Shown here in pieces: positions 46,964-55,378 of a stretch of DNA of 64,000 nt. Location: the NCBI RefSeq assembly GCF_018398315.1, contig NZ_JAHBRW010000002.1:1348637-1412636 (forward strand). Reading direction: 5' to 3'. The first letter of the stretch is position 1. Every line of letters starts with the position of its first letter. A program made the translations under genes and the position numbers. The notes beneath the pieces are model-generated. The model searched no databases. It saw only the letters and a list, made by a program, of their open reading frames with translations, and was not told the origin of the DNA. This DNA is from Chelatococcus sp. YT9. Its GTDB lineage: Bacteria; Pseudomonadota; Alphaproteobacteria; Rhizobiales; Beijerinckiaceae.

Positions 46964-47273
46964 CAAATTCCCCACGCGGATGCTTCGAGCAAAGCTTAAA
47001 CCTGGCGAGAGCCTGTTGGTTCCCGACAAGTGCCCCTTGCTCTGTTGCCCCGCGGGAGGCTGGCTTGTCGAGCGAGCGGTGACACGCGATGAGGACGCCC
47101 GGGGCGATGACAGTCAAGACGCGCTGGCTTAGCGGGTGCCGGGACATGAAGACGCCCATCAGCGTCTCAGAGAGCTCACGCTACGGATCGGCGAGGCGCT
47201 CACGCCGCCTGGCTGTTTGTGGTTGACTAGGAAACAGAAAGGCGTAGTTTCCTAGCCAACTATCGGAGGTGCC
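46964..47273. other. Divergent intergenic region FAD oxidoreductase / MarR
   Basis: These 310 bases hold promoters for both genes. The only clear structure is the MarR-side palindrome at 47223-47259, listed separately. If the oxidoreductase starts at 47029, the gap shortens to 244 bases. Confidence 0.45.
47223..47259. promoter_or_regulatory. Operator palindrome upstream of the MarR gene
   Basis: TTGACTAGGAAAC and GTTTCCTAGCCAA are complementary at 12 of 13 positions across an 11-base spacer, ending 14 bases before the marR start. The left arm begins with a -35-like TTGACT. Arms of a 37-base dyad over the promoter are the usual arrangement for MarR autoregulation. Confidence 0.7.
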
Positions 47274-47735
47274 ATGGCATCGAACTCACCTGTCTCCGAT
47301 CTGACCTCCCATCTCGGCTATTGGCTGCGCATGGTGTCCAATCACGTCTCACATGCCTTCGCAGCCAAGCTTGTCGAGAAGGAGGTTACCGTCGCGGAGT
47401 GGAGCTTTATGCGCGCGCTCTATGGAGAGGAGCCTGCGCCGCCAACCCGTCTCGCGCGCAAGATGGGCATGACAAAGGGGGCCATCACGAAACTGGCCGA
47501 TCGACTGATCGCCAAGTCGCTCGTCGAGCGCGCGGCGAATGCGGCCGACGGGCGCGCGCAAACGCTTGCCTTGACGGCGCGGGGCATTGACCTCGTTCCC
47601 ACGCTGGCGGCTCTTGCTGACGACAACGATGCGGAATTCTTCGGATGTTTGACTGTCGCTGAGCGCGCACTCCTCGAAGGGCTTCTGAAGCGCATGGTCC
47701 AGCACCATCGGCTTGCGACGATGCCGTTGGAATAA
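47274..47735 (+). CDS. MarR family transcriptional regulator
   Basis: A 153-residue winged-helix repressor. Helices 3-4 read LARKMGMTKGAITKLADRLIAK, followed by wing ADGRAQTLALTARG, and helical dimerisation ends. CGGAGGTGCC precedes the ATG. It likely represses itself through the palindrome just upstream, and possibly the divergent FAD oxidoreductase or the following DUF1398 gene (30-base gap). The inducer is probably a small phenolic or other lipophilic compound by family, not by evidence here. Confidence 0.92.
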   Translation: MASNSPVSDLTSHLGYWLRMVSNHVSHAFAAKLVEKEVTVAEWSFMRALYGEEPAPPTRLARKMGMTKGAITKLADRLIAKSLVERAANAADGRAQTLALTARGIDLVPTLAALADDNDAEFFGCLTVAERALLEGLLKRMVQHHRLATMPLE

Positions 47736-47765
47736 TCGCGATCCAACATCCAACATAGAGCGGAA

Positions 47766-48176
47766 ATGACGGCCATGAATGATAACCAGAGAATTACAGC
47801 TCAAGCCTGCCTCGAGGGCGCAGAAGCCAACACACTGACGTTCCCCCAAATTATCGGAAAGTTGATGGGAGCAGGCTTCGAAAGTTATGCAGTTGACTTT
47901 CGACGGCAGGCCGCAACTTACTATCTTCCGGATGGTGAATCCGTTGAATTCATGATACACAAGATTACGGCGCCGGTCGCGGAGACATTCAACCCACGCA
48001 GCTTGCAAGAGGCGATCCGAGAAGCGCAGCAAATGGTCCCGGGATATACTTACAAGGGCTTCTGCAAAAAGGCGGTTGCCGCCGGATGTGCCGGCTACGT
48101 CGTTTCCTTTTCAGGGCGGCGGGCCCTTTATATCGGCCGCACAGCAGAAACCCACGTGGAATATTTCCCGGACTAG
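47766..48176 (+). CDS. DUF1398 family protein
   Basis: A 136-residue protein similar to the YbcV/DUF1398 family, with the segments ACLEGAEANTLTFPQIIGKL, ESYAVDFRRQAATYYLPDGE and the C-terminal AGYVVSFSGRRALYIGR. No biochemical function is established for the family as far as I know. ATG 47766 or 47775 are both possible. It is transcribed with or after the MarR gene. Confidence 0.8.
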   Translation: MTAMNDNQRITAQACLEGAEANTLTFPQIIGKLMGAGFESYAVDFRRQAATYYLPDGESVEFMIHKITAPVAETFNPRSLQEAIREAQQMVPGYTYKGFCKKAVAAGCAGYVVSFSGRRALYIGRTAETHVEYFPD

Positions 48177-48543
48177 TGCGTCCCTGTGACCTCGCGTCGA
48201 GAGCTTCATCCAGGGCGGGCATTCCCCTCCACGCCGGTAAAAGCCGCGAGAGTTTCCGCCTGATGAGCGGCAACGGACGGCTTAAATCGTAGCAATCTGC
48301 GAAGAAGCTGAGTTAAGCGACTTTCCCGATGAAACTGCAGTAACGATTGGCGGCGCATGCTGCCGAGGGCGGAGGGCGGCCACGTGAGGGGCGAGGTAAG
48401 GCCCTCGCGGAGCCCGCAGAAGCAGACCGGGATATCTTGTAATAAATGTTGACTACATGTTCGGAGGGTCGCTACAAGGCTCGCGCAATCGAGTGCCCGA
48501 CCAACCGCGAGCGGGACATAGAAGGCTGTGGGGAAGAAGCGCG
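48177..48543. other. 367-base intergenic region before the sugar kinase
   Basis: No gene is supported. The right part carries the promoter-operator candidate at 48437-48463; the left part shows no structure I trust. Confidence 0.5.
48437..48463 (+). promoter_or_regulatory. Promoter/operator candidate of the kinase-aldolase unit
   Basis: The 27 bases here align ungapped at 20 positions with 50477-50503. Both contain TGTAATA, then TTGAC as a -35-like box, then ACA-GTT. The first 20 bases from TGTA to TACA show partial dyad symmetry. It lies about 80 bases before the kinase start. A site for the FCD-type GntR regulator of the cluster is the simplest reading. Confidence 0.5.
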
Positions 48544-49452
48544 ATGGCTGCAAAACGTATCGTCACTCTTGGAAATGCCTTCCTCGATACGATCGTCTAT
48601 TTGCCCCGCCTTCCGACTGAACCTTGTAAGTTTCGCGCCAACAATGTCCTGCGCACCGGCGGGGGTATCGCGGCAACGGCGGCTTACGCGACCGCTCGCC
48701 TCGGCGCGGACACCCAGTACTGGGGGCGTCTTGGCCAGGATGCCGCGGGCGACGATATTCTGGCGCGCCTGCGCGTCGCCGGCGTTCATACGGACCACGT
48801 TCGGCGGGTGGAAGGTGGCGTTAGCCCCATCGGCACTGTCCTCGTCTCCCCGAACGGGGAGCGCATGGCCTTCGGCTTCATCGGCCGGGATCTCGGCGAT
48901 GATGCCGATTGGCTCCCGCTCGGCATGCTGGATGGCGTCGATGCGGTAATGGCCGACTATAGCTGGTGGCAGGGCGCTGCGGCGGTCTTTCAGGAAGCCC
49001 GCACGCGTGGCATCACCACCGTGCTCGATGCGGATGTGGGTGACATGGACGCCGTCATGCGCCTGCTATCCTTACCGGATCATATCGTCTTTTCAGCCGC
49101 ATGCCTCGAGCGGCTTACGGAGACGACAGACATAGCCCTTGGACTGCGTCGCGCCGCACCGCTTTGCCGCGGCATCATCTCGGTCACGATCGGCGAGAAG
49201 GGCTTCTGGTGGTTGGACGGCGACACACCGCGTCACGTCCCGACCTTCAACGTGGCGGCGGTGGACACGAACGGGGCCGGGGACATTTTCCACGGTGCCT
49301 ACGCGCTTGGCCTCGCTGAGGGGCTGGATGTCGAGGGCGCGGCGCGGCTGGCCAGTGCCACCGCGGCGCTCAAATGCGCGCGTGGCAGCGGTTGGGAAAG
49401 CATTCCCGACCGGGCGGCGGTCGATGCCTTATTGATGAAAGGTGTGCCATGA
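48544..49452 (+). CDS. PfkB family sugar kinase, YihV (sulfofructose kinase)-like
   Basis: A 302-residue ribokinase-fold kinase phosphorylating a sugar from ATP. Seen: N-terminal LPTEPCKFRANNVLRTGGG with GGGIAATAAYATARLGA, and the C-terminal PfkB signature DTNGAGDIFHGAYALG with catalytic Asp. The N-terminal region (LPTE, GGG-AATAA-A-ARLGA) resembles E. coli YihV more than general ribokinases. GGGGAAGAAGCG precedes ATG 48544. The stop overlaps the aldolase start (ATGA). A ketose-type substrate that becomes cleavable after phosphorylation is likely; sulfofructose itself is not supported by other genes here. Confidence 0.87.
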   Translation: MAAKRIVTLGNAFLDTIVYLPRLPTEPCKFRANNVLRTGGGIAATAAYATARLGADTQYWGRLGQDAAGDDILARLRVAGVHTDHVRRVEGGVSPIGTVLVSPNGERMAFGFIGRDLGDDADWLPLGMLDGVDAVMADYSWWQGAAAVFQEARTRGITTVLDADVGDMDAVMRLLSLPDHIVFSAACLERLTETTDIALGLRRAAPLCRGIISVTIGEKGFWWLDGDTPRHVPTFNVAAVDTNGAGDIFHGAYALGLAEGLDVEGAARLASATAALKCARGSGWESIPDRAAVDALLMKGVP

Positions 49453-50492
49453 AGATTTCGCCCGGCAAGCTCTGGGGCCTTCGCCGCCTCGCTGACGACA
49501 ACGGCCGCTTCAAAATGCTGGCGATGGACCAGACGGGCCCCATCGTCAATCCCATCAAGGAAAAGCGCGGTCTTAATAAAGCACCCTATACCGATGTCGC
49601 CGCGGTCAAGGCCATGCTGGCTCGCCGGCTTGCGCCCCACGCCTCGGCGGTTCTGCTCGACCCGCCTTTCGGCTATGCCGCGGCGATCAATGATATTCCC
49701 GCGCGGACGGGTCTCGTCATCGGCAGCGAATGGGCAGTTTGGGAGGTGACGGAAACCGGCCGTAAGTCACGCAATGTCCCCGGCTGGGATGCTGGCGTCA
49801 TCCGGCGTATCGGCGGCGATGCGGTGAAGGTCAATCTGTGGTTTCGGTCGGACGTCAGCCCCAATGTCCGCAGCCACCAGATCGCCTATCTAGACAGCGT
49901 CAGGAAAGCTTGTGAGGCCAACGACATCGCGTTGGTTCTGGAGTTTCTTGTCTACCCGTTCCCGGACGAAAGTGCGGACGTCTTTGCCGAACGCCGCGTT
50001 GCTCTCGTTCTCGAGGCGCTGGCGGATAGCGACGTCATGAACCCAGCCGGCGTCGATCTCTACAAACTGGAGCCGCCCGTCGCGGTGCATAACGTTCCCG
50101 ATCCTGACGGACCTGAGGGCACCACCGTGCAGGCGGCCTTTGACCGTATCGCGCGCGGTATCCAGCGGCCATGGGTCCTGTTGAGCGGTGGTGCCAGTAC
50201 GGCCGACTTTATGCGGCTGCTGACTTATGCTTATCGTGCCGGCGCCAATGGCTATCTTGCGGGCCGCGCCATCTGGGCAGACGCTTTCAGCCATTTCCCC
50301 GATATGAAGGCCATGGAAGAGGACTTGATCCAATCCGATGTCATGGAGCAGCTCAACGCGCTCACCGATCGTCTGGCCACGCCTTGGAGCGACCATAGAT
50401 GCTGGGCCGGCGTGGTGGAGATGAGCCCGAGCGGCCGTGATTTCGTCGCTTCCTACGGCGGCGACGATCTCTCGACATGTAATATTTATTGA
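49449..50492 (+). CDS. Class I aldolase, LacD/YihT (tagatose-bisphosphate) family
   Basis: A 347-residue TIM-barrel aldolase. The N-terminus GKLWGLRRLADDNGRFKMLAMDQ, the Schiff-base lysine Lys206 in VDLYKLEPP, and WVLLSGGAS plus NGYLAGRAIWADAF at the phosphate end match the LacD/YihT family. It would cleave a ketose phosphate from the neighbouring kinase into two three-carbon pieces, or a longer sugar into unequal pieces. It is about 20-50 residues longer than LacD or YihT, including a C-terminal extension. The last codons overlap a promoter-like element for the downstream transporter. Confidence 0.88.
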   Translation: MKISPGKLWGLRRLADDNGRFKMLAMDQTGPIVNPIKEKRGLNKAPYTDVAAVKAMLARRLAPHASAVLLDPPFGYAAAINDIPARTGLVIGSEWAVWEVTETGRKSRNVPGWDAGVIRRIGGDAVKVNLWFRSDVSPNVRSHQIAYLDSVRKACEANDIALVLEFLVYPFPDESADVFAERRVALVLEALADSDVMNPAGVDLYKLEPPVAVHNVPDPDGPEGTTVQAAFDRIARGIQRPWVLLSGGASTADFMRLLTYAYRAGANGYLAGRAIWADAFSHFPDMKAMEEDLIQSDVMEQLNALTDRLATPWSDHRCWAGVVEMSPSGRDFVASYGGDDLSTCNIY

Positions 50493-50503
50493 CGACAAGT
50501 TGT
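50477..50503 (+). promoter_or_regulatory. Promoter/operator candidate of the amino-acid-type ABC unit
   Basis: Matches 20 of 27 bases of the element at 48437-48463, including TGTAATA and TTGAC. It overlaps the last five codons of the aldolase gene and lies about 70 bases before the permease start. It would allow the transporter half of the cluster to be transcribed on its own under the same control. Confidence 0.5.
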
Positions 50504-50572
50504 GCGCGCCCATAGAGTGCCCGGCAACATCAAGGAGCAAGCACCGCGCGCTTGCATCCGGGAGGACGAGGA

Positions 50573-51244
50573 GTGGACTATCTCGATTTCAGTGGTGTTC
50601 TGGCCAGAGGCGACCTGCTCGCCAAGGGCCTGCTGCTGACGGCGCAGATCTCGCTGATTTCGATGGCTATCGGCCTTGTCATCGGTGTCCTATCCGCTTG
50701 CCTGACCCTGAGCGGCAACCGCGTGCTTCGTCTCGTGGTGCTGGGCTATATCGAGGCGATCCGCAACACGCCCTTTATCGTGCAGGTCTTCCTGATCTAT
50801 TTCGGCTTGCCGGCGCTCGGTTTGCGCCTTGATCCAATCACCGCCGCGATCACGGCGATGTCCATCTACGGCGGCGCCTATATCAGCGAGATCGTGCGGG
50901 CCGGGATCGAGGGCATCAACAAGGGTCAGATCGAAGCGGCGCGGGCACTGGGGCTCTCCGGCTACCGCACCTTCCGGCATGTCGTCCTCAAGCCGGCGCT
51001 GGCGGCCGTTTTTCCGTCGCTGTCGGCGCAATTCATCCTGCTCCTTCTGTCGTCGAGCGTCGTCTCGGCCATTTCGGTTCCAGAGCTCACGGGCGTTGGC
51101 AATGACATCCAGGGCATGACGCTGCGCAATATGGAGATCTATCTCGTCATCGCCGTCATCTATGTGGCCCTTGTTGCCCTTCTGCGCGGCCTGATGCTCG
51201 GTATCGAGCGGTGGGCCTTCGGCTACAAGTTCGTTGGTCGTTGA
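50573..51244 (+). CDS. Polar amino-acid-type ABC transporter permease (first)
   Basis: A 223-residue permease of the HisM/Q family with five helices and the family motifs LGYIEAIRNTPFIVQVFLIYFG, SEIVRAGIEGINKGQIEAARALGLS (coupling loop) and PSLSAQFILLLLSSSV. GTG start with GGGAGGACGAGGA upstream. It is two bases from the second permease gene. Confidence 0.92.
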   Translation: MDYLDFSGVLARGDLLAKGLLLTAQISLISMAIGLVIGVLSACLTLSGNRVLRLVVLGYIEAIRNTPFIVQVFLIYFGLPALGLRLDPITAAITAMSIYGGAYISEIVRAGIEGINKGQIEAARALGLSGYRTFRHVVLKPALAAVFPSLSAQFILLLLSSSVVSAISVPELTGVGNDIQGMTLRNMEIYLVIAVIYVALVALLRGLMLGIERWAFGYKFVGR

Positions 51245-51246
51245 CG

Positions 51247-51900
51247 ATGTTTCAGCCCTACACTTGGAACCATGTGTTCTTCATGTTGGGTGGTCTCGGC
51301 ACGACCATCTGGCTCGCCGCGATCGCTCTGGTAGGCGGCTCGATCGCAGGATCCGTTCTGGCACTGGTTCGGGTGGCTCACAACCCGGTGCTGAGGAACG
51401 CAGCGCGCTTCTACATTTTCGTGGTCCAAGGCACCCCGCTCCTGGTGACCCTGTTCATTGCTTATTTCGGCGCGCGGTGGCTCGGTATCGATGTCGCGCC
51501 GATCGTCGCGATCGCTGTCGCCTTTTCCTTCTACGCGGCCGCCTTCCTCGGCGAGATCTGGCGTGGCGCGATCGAATCCGTGCCGAATGGACAGCGTGAA
51601 GGTTCGCATGCGCTCGGCCTGAGCTACGCGGATTCGATGCGCTTCATCATCGTTCCGCAGGCGATCCGCATCGCTACGCCGCCGACGGTCGGGTTCTTTG
51701 TCCAGTTGATCAAGAACACCTCGCTCGCTTCCGTTGTCGGCATTGTCGAATTGACGCGTACATCGCAGATCGTGAGCAACGCCACCTTCAAGCCGTTGGA
51801 CGTTTATCTGACCGCGGCGACGTTCTATTTCGTCGTTTGCTTTCCGCTCACCCTTCTCAGCCGTTATCTCGAGCGGCGTCTCGGTACCCAAACAAAGTAG
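51247..51900 (+). CDS. Polar amino-acid-type ABC transporter permease (second)
   Basis: A 217-residue HisM/Q-family permease with FYIFVVQGTPLLVTLFIAYFG, GEIWRGAIESVPNGQREGSHALGLS and PPTVGFFVQLIKNTSLASVVG. Length and motif order pair it with the first permease. The binding-protein gene follows after 16 bases. Confidence 0.92.
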   Translation: MFQPYTWNHVFFMLGGLGTTIWLAAIALVGGSIAGSVLALVRVAHNPVLRNAARFYIFVVQGTPLLVTLFIAYFGARWLGIDVAPIVAIAVAFSFYAAAFLGEIWRGAIESVPNGQREGSHALGLSYADSMRFIIVPQAIRIATPPTVGFFVQLIKNTSLASVVGIVELTRTSQIVSNATFKPLDVYLTAATFYFVVCFPLTLLSRYLERRLGTQTK

Positions 51901-51916
51901 TTCCAGGAGGAATGCA

Positions 51917-52741
51917 ATGGGCATGTCTGCAATTGGTGGTTATCTCAAGAAGGCGGCTGTCGTCTGTGCTGCCGCGATGATGGTGACGGGGCTCGCGGCT
52001 GGCGCTGCGCAGGCGGCTGATGCCACCGGCAAGGCCTTTGACGATATCATCAAGCGGGGCAAGTTGATCGTCGGCATCTCGCTGTCGACGCCGCCTTACG
52101 GCATGACCGACGCCAACATGAAGCCGGCGGGCTTCGATGTGGCGATCGCCAAGCTCCTGGCGCGCGATCTCGGTGTTGAGCTTGAGATCGTGGACCAGGT
52201 GTCGCAGGCACGCATTCCCAACCTCACGAGCGGCAAGGTAGACATCCTCGTCTCGTCCTTCGGCATAACGGCCGAGCGCGCGAAGGCCGTGATGTATTCG
52301 AATGCCATTTATGTCGACGAGCAGATGGTCATCGCCCCGGCGAAGTCCAATATCACCAAGCTCGAGGACCTTGTCGGCAAGCGGGTCGGCGTGACGCGTT
52401 CGACCACGAACGACACCATCATCACCGAGAAGGCCGTCAAGGGCACCAATATCCAGCGCTTCGATGATGACGCTGCGACCAACCAGGCCCTCTTCTCCGG
52501 CCAGGTCGATGCCATCGTCTCGGGTGTCGCGGCGGCCAACGCGATCAACAAGCAGACGCAGGAATTCGAGCGCAAGTTCGCTGTCCGCCAGTCGCCGATG
52601 GGCGTTGGCGTGCGCCGTGGCGAATTCGATCTGCTGCAGTGGCTGAATACCGAAATCATGCTGCTCTGGAACTCCGGTGAGATCCAGGCTGCCCAGAAGG
52701 AATGGCTCGGCATCGTCAACGAGAACCTGCCGCGCTTCTGA
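51917..52741 (+). CDS. Polar amino-acid-type ABC transporter substrate-binding protein (SBP family 3)
   Basis: A 274-residue periplasmic receptor with signal peptide ending about AAQA-A, and mature motifs GKLIVGISLSTPPYGMTD, GFDVAIAKLLARDLGVELE and GKVDILVSSFGITAERAKAV of family 3. CCAGGAGGAATGCA precedes the ATG. Some family-3 receptors bind opines or Amadori compounds instead of free amino acids. That would fit the adjacent sugar kinase and aldolases. Confidence 0.92.
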   Translation: MGMSAIGGYLKKAAVVCAAAMMVTGLAAGAAQAADATGKAFDDIIKRGKLIVGISLSTPPYGMTDANMKPAGFDVAIAKLLARDLGVELEIVDQVSQARIPNLTSGKVDILVSSFGITAERAKAVMYSNAIYVDEQMVIAPAKSNITKLEDLVGKRVGVTRSTTNDTIITEKAVKGTNIQRFDDDAATNQALFSGQVDAIVSGVAAANAINKQTQEFERKFAVRQSPMGVGVRRGEFDLLQWLNTEIMLLWNSGEIQAAQKEWLGIVNENLPRF

Positions 52742-52794
52742 TTGACCTGTGCGGCGGAGATGGCTCCGCCGCTTCTCCCGAAAGGTTTGCTCCC

Positions 52795-53817
52795 ATGTCC
52801 CGCATCACGCTCCGTCAATTGCTTGATCACGCCGCCGAACATCAATACGGCGTTCCTGCTTTCAGCGTGACCAATATGGAGCAGATGCTGGCGGTGATGT
52901 CGGCGGCCGATGCCGTTGACGCGCCCGTCATCCTGCAGGTCGGCACAAAGGCCCGCGCCTATGCGGGCGATATCATGATCGAGCATCTCTTCGAGGCGCT
53001 CATCAAGATGTATCCGCATGTGCCGCTCTGCATTCACCAGGATCACGGCAACAGCGAAGCGACCTGCGCCACCGCGCTGCAGCGCAAGTTCACATCCGTG
53101 ATGATGGACGGCTCGCTGCAGGAGGACGGCAAGACCCCGTCCGATTTCGACTATAACGTGCGTGTCACCTCCTCGGTCTCGCGCTTCGCTCACTTCATGG
53201 GAGCTTCGGTGGAAGGTGAGATCGGCGTGCTCGGCAAGCTCGAACACGGCCGCGACGAACGGCTGCTGACGGACCCCGATCAGGCGGTCGAGTTCGTGAA
53301 GGCCACCAAGGTCGATGCGCTCGCCATCGCTATGGGCACTTCGCACGGCGCTTACAAGTTCTCTCGCAAGCCCGACGGCGAAGTGCTCGCCATGGATCGC
53401 CTCGAGGAAATTCACCGCCGCCTGCCCGATACGCATCTCGTCATGCACGGCTCCTCCTCGGTTCCGCAGGAACTGCAGGACATCATGAACAAGTACGGCG
53501 CGAACATCCCCCAGACCTGGGGCGTGCCGATCGAGGAGATCCAGCGCGGCATTCGCCACGGCGTGCGTAAGGTCAATATCGACACCGACAATCGCATGGC
53601 ACTCATTGGCCAGATCCGCCGCGTCATGCAGGAGGACCCGGGCGAGTTCGACATCCGCAACATGATGAAGCCGGGCATGGAAGCAATCGCCAAGCTGTGC
53701 CGCCAGCGGCTTGAGGAGTTCAACACCGCGGGGCAGGGTCCGAAGATTGAGGTCATCCCGATGGGCGACATGGCGCGTCGTTACGCGTCCGGTGCGCTGG
53801 ACCCGAAGATCAACTGA
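52795..53817 (+). CDS. fba: Class II (zinc) fructose-bisphosphate aldolase family protein
   Basis: A 340-residue TIM-barrel metal-dependent aldolase. Zinc ligands appear in CIHQDHGNS, in MGTSHGAYK and in VMHGSSSVP. The active-site region DALAIAMGTSHG and KVNIDTDNRMA (phosphate binding) fit the Calvin-type FBA group. It lies inside an amino-acid ABC transporter operon, between receptor and ATPase genes, which is unusual for a housekeeping aldolase. A role in the sugar pathway of this cluster is likely. Tagatose-bisphosphate or a related phosphoketose is an alternative substrate. Confidence 0.88.
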   Translation: MSRITLRQLLDHAAEHQYGVPAFSVTNMEQMLAVMSAADAVDAPVILQVGTKARAYAGDIMIEHLFEALIKMYPHVPLCIHQDHGNSEATCATALQRKFTSVMMDGSLQEDGKTPSDFDYNVRVTSSVSRFAHFMGASVEGEIGVLGKLEHGRDERLLTDPDQAVEFVKATKVDALAIAMGTSHGAYKFSRKPDGEVLAMDRLEEIHRRLPDTHLVMHGSSSVPQELQDIMNKYGANIPQTWGVPIEEIQRGIRHGVRKVNIDTDNRMALIGQIRRVMQEDPGEFDIRNMMKPGMEAIAKLCRQRLEEFNTAGQGPKIEVIPMGDMARRYASGALDPKIN

Positions 53818-53839
53818 TATCGCAGTCCTAGAGCATCGC

Positions 53840-54577
53840 ATGACCCAAACGATGATCGAGGCCATCGGCCTCAACAAATACTTTTCCGATTTTCACGTCC
53901 TGCGGAATATCGATCTGCAGGTGAAGAGCGGTGAGCGGGTCGTGTTGTGCGGACCATCCGGATCAGGGAAGTCCACCCTGATCCGCTGCCTCAACGGTCT
54001 GGAGCCCCATCAGGGAGGCGAACTTTCGGTGTGCGGCATCGCGCTGACCGACAAGCGCAAGTCGATCGATCTCGTGCGTCGCCGGACCGGCATGGTGTTC
54101 CAGAACTTCAATCTCTTTCCGCATATGACGGCCGTCGAGAATTGCATGGTTGCGCCGATGCGGGTGAGGGGGCTGAAGCGTGAGGAGGCACGGGCCGTGG
54201 CCGAGAAATACCTGCGCCGCGTGCATGTCGAGGATCAGATCAACAAATATCCGTCGCAGCTTTCGGGCGGCCAGCAGCAGCGCGTGGCAATCGCGCGTGC
54301 TCTCGCGATGAGCCCCGACGTCATGCTGTTCGACGAGCCGACGTCCGCGCTTGATCCGGAAATGGTGGGTGAGGTCCTCGACACCATGACCGAGATTGCG
54401 AACGAAGGCACCACCATGATTTGCGTGACCCATGAGATGGGCTTTGCGCGCAAAATTGCCGACCGCATCATCTTCATGGATGCCGGCGCGATTGTGGAGA
54501 CCGCGCCGCCGGAAGAGTTCTTCACGAATTCACGGACGGCCCGCGCGCGTGAGTTTCTCTCGTGGGTGATGCACTGA
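53840..54577 (+). CDS. Polar amino-acid-type ABC transporter ATPase
   Basis: A 245-residue ABC ATPase of the HisP/GlnQ group: Walker A GPSGSGKST, Q-loop FQNFNLFPHMTA, signature LSGGQQQRVAIARALA, Walker B VMLFDEPTSALDPEM and H-loop VTHEMGFARKIA. It completes the transporter begun at 50.6 kb. Its last 48 bases overlap the 3' end of the convergent regulator gene, so the two proteins share coding DNA on opposite strands. Confidence 0.94.
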   Translation: MTQTMIEAIGLNKYFSDFHVLRNIDLQVKSGERVVLCGPSGSGKSTLIRCLNGLEPHQGGELSVCGIALTDKRKSIDLVRRRTGMVFQNFNLFPHMTAVENCMVAPMRVRGLKREEARAVAEKYLRRVHVEDQINKYPSQLSGGQQQRVAIARALAMSPDVMLFDEPTSALDPEMVGEVLDTMTEIANEGTTMICVTHEMGFARKIADRIIFMDAGAIVETAPPEEFFTNSRTARAREFLSWVMH

Positions 54578-55378
54578 ACTGTCGGTTGCATCGTCCAGGA
54601 GGCTGTCGGGCGTATCGAAGTGCTCGCGCTCCAGGTGGTGCACATCCGTGACAGCGGCGCGCGCCTGGTAGAGGTGGTGGCGCATATAGGCGGCCGCGCA
54701 CTCACCGTCCTGCGCGACAACCGCGTCGTAGACCTTGCCATGTTCCTCGACGACGCGCAGGCGGCGGGCCGGCGAACGCTCGCGGGCGAGCTCCAGGCCG
54801 ATCGCCATCGTACTGACGACCGGGCGGCGCAGATCATTGAGCAGTGACGGAAAGTAGTCGTTGCCGGTAGCCTCCGCGATGGCCTCGTGAAAGGCGATAT
54901 CCTCCTCCGTCCCAAGATTGCCGGCCAGAATCGCAGCACGCAGCGCCTCGATCGTGTCGCGCATGAGCTTGAGCTGCGTGTTCGTCCGCCGGCTCGCCGC
55001 GAGCCGTGCCGCCTCAGCCTCCAGCACGATGCGCGGCTCAAACGTTCTGAGATATCCGGAGAGCTCAGTGGCGCTCACCAGTTCTGGCAGGCGGCTGGAT
55101 GGGCGACGGGAGACAAATGTGCCAATGCCCCGGCGGGCTTGCACGAGCCCATCCGCCTGAAGGCGCATCAACGCCTCCCGGATCACCGGGCGCGATACCT
55201 CGAAAGCCAATGACAGCTCGGCCTCAGACGGCAACTTGTCTCCTTCGCCATAGTTGTCAGCCAGAATCTGCTCGAGAATCTGCCCGTATATGATTTCTCC
55301 CAGGCGCTCCTTGCGCGCGGGCCGAATTGTGGAAGCTTTCATAGGAACAACAGGGCCGATCGGATTGATTTCGCTCAT
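54530..55378 (-). CDS. FCD-domain GntR (FadR subfamily) transcriptional regulator
   Basis: A 282-residue regulator. The winged helix is in about residues 25-95 (EGDKLPSEAELSLAFEVSRPVIREALMRLQADGLV). The all-helical FCD ligand domain follows, with metal/acid-binding His and Asp residues (EEDIAFHEAIAEATGN). FCD proteins sense organic acids or sugar acids. ATG 55378 or 55342 are both possible, neither with a strong ribosome site. It probably controls the kinase/transport cluster through the matched sites at 48437 and 50477. The C-terminus overlaps the ATPase gene by 48 bases. Confidence 0.9.
   Translation of the reverse strand: MSEINPIGPVVPMKASTIRPARKERLGEIIYGQILEQILADNYGEGDKLPSEAELSLAFEVSRPVIREALMRLQADGLVQARRGIGTFVSRRPSSRLPELVSATELSGYLRTFEPRIVLEAEAARLAASRRTNTQLKLMRDTIEALRAAILAGNLGTEEDIAFHEAIAEATGNDYFPSLLNDLRRPVVSTMAIGLELARERSPARRLRVVEEHGKVYDAVVAQDGECAAAYMRHHLYQARAAVTDVHHLEREHFDTPDSLLDDATDSSVHHPREKLTRAGRP

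Noticed and set aside
48206-48553. 115-residue minus-strand open frame
   Set aside because: Covers the probable kinase promoter; no motifs, poor ribosome site.
52309-53877. 522-residue minus-strand open frame
   Set aside because: Antisense to the receptor and class II aldolase genes; His/Leu/Asp-rich without motifs.
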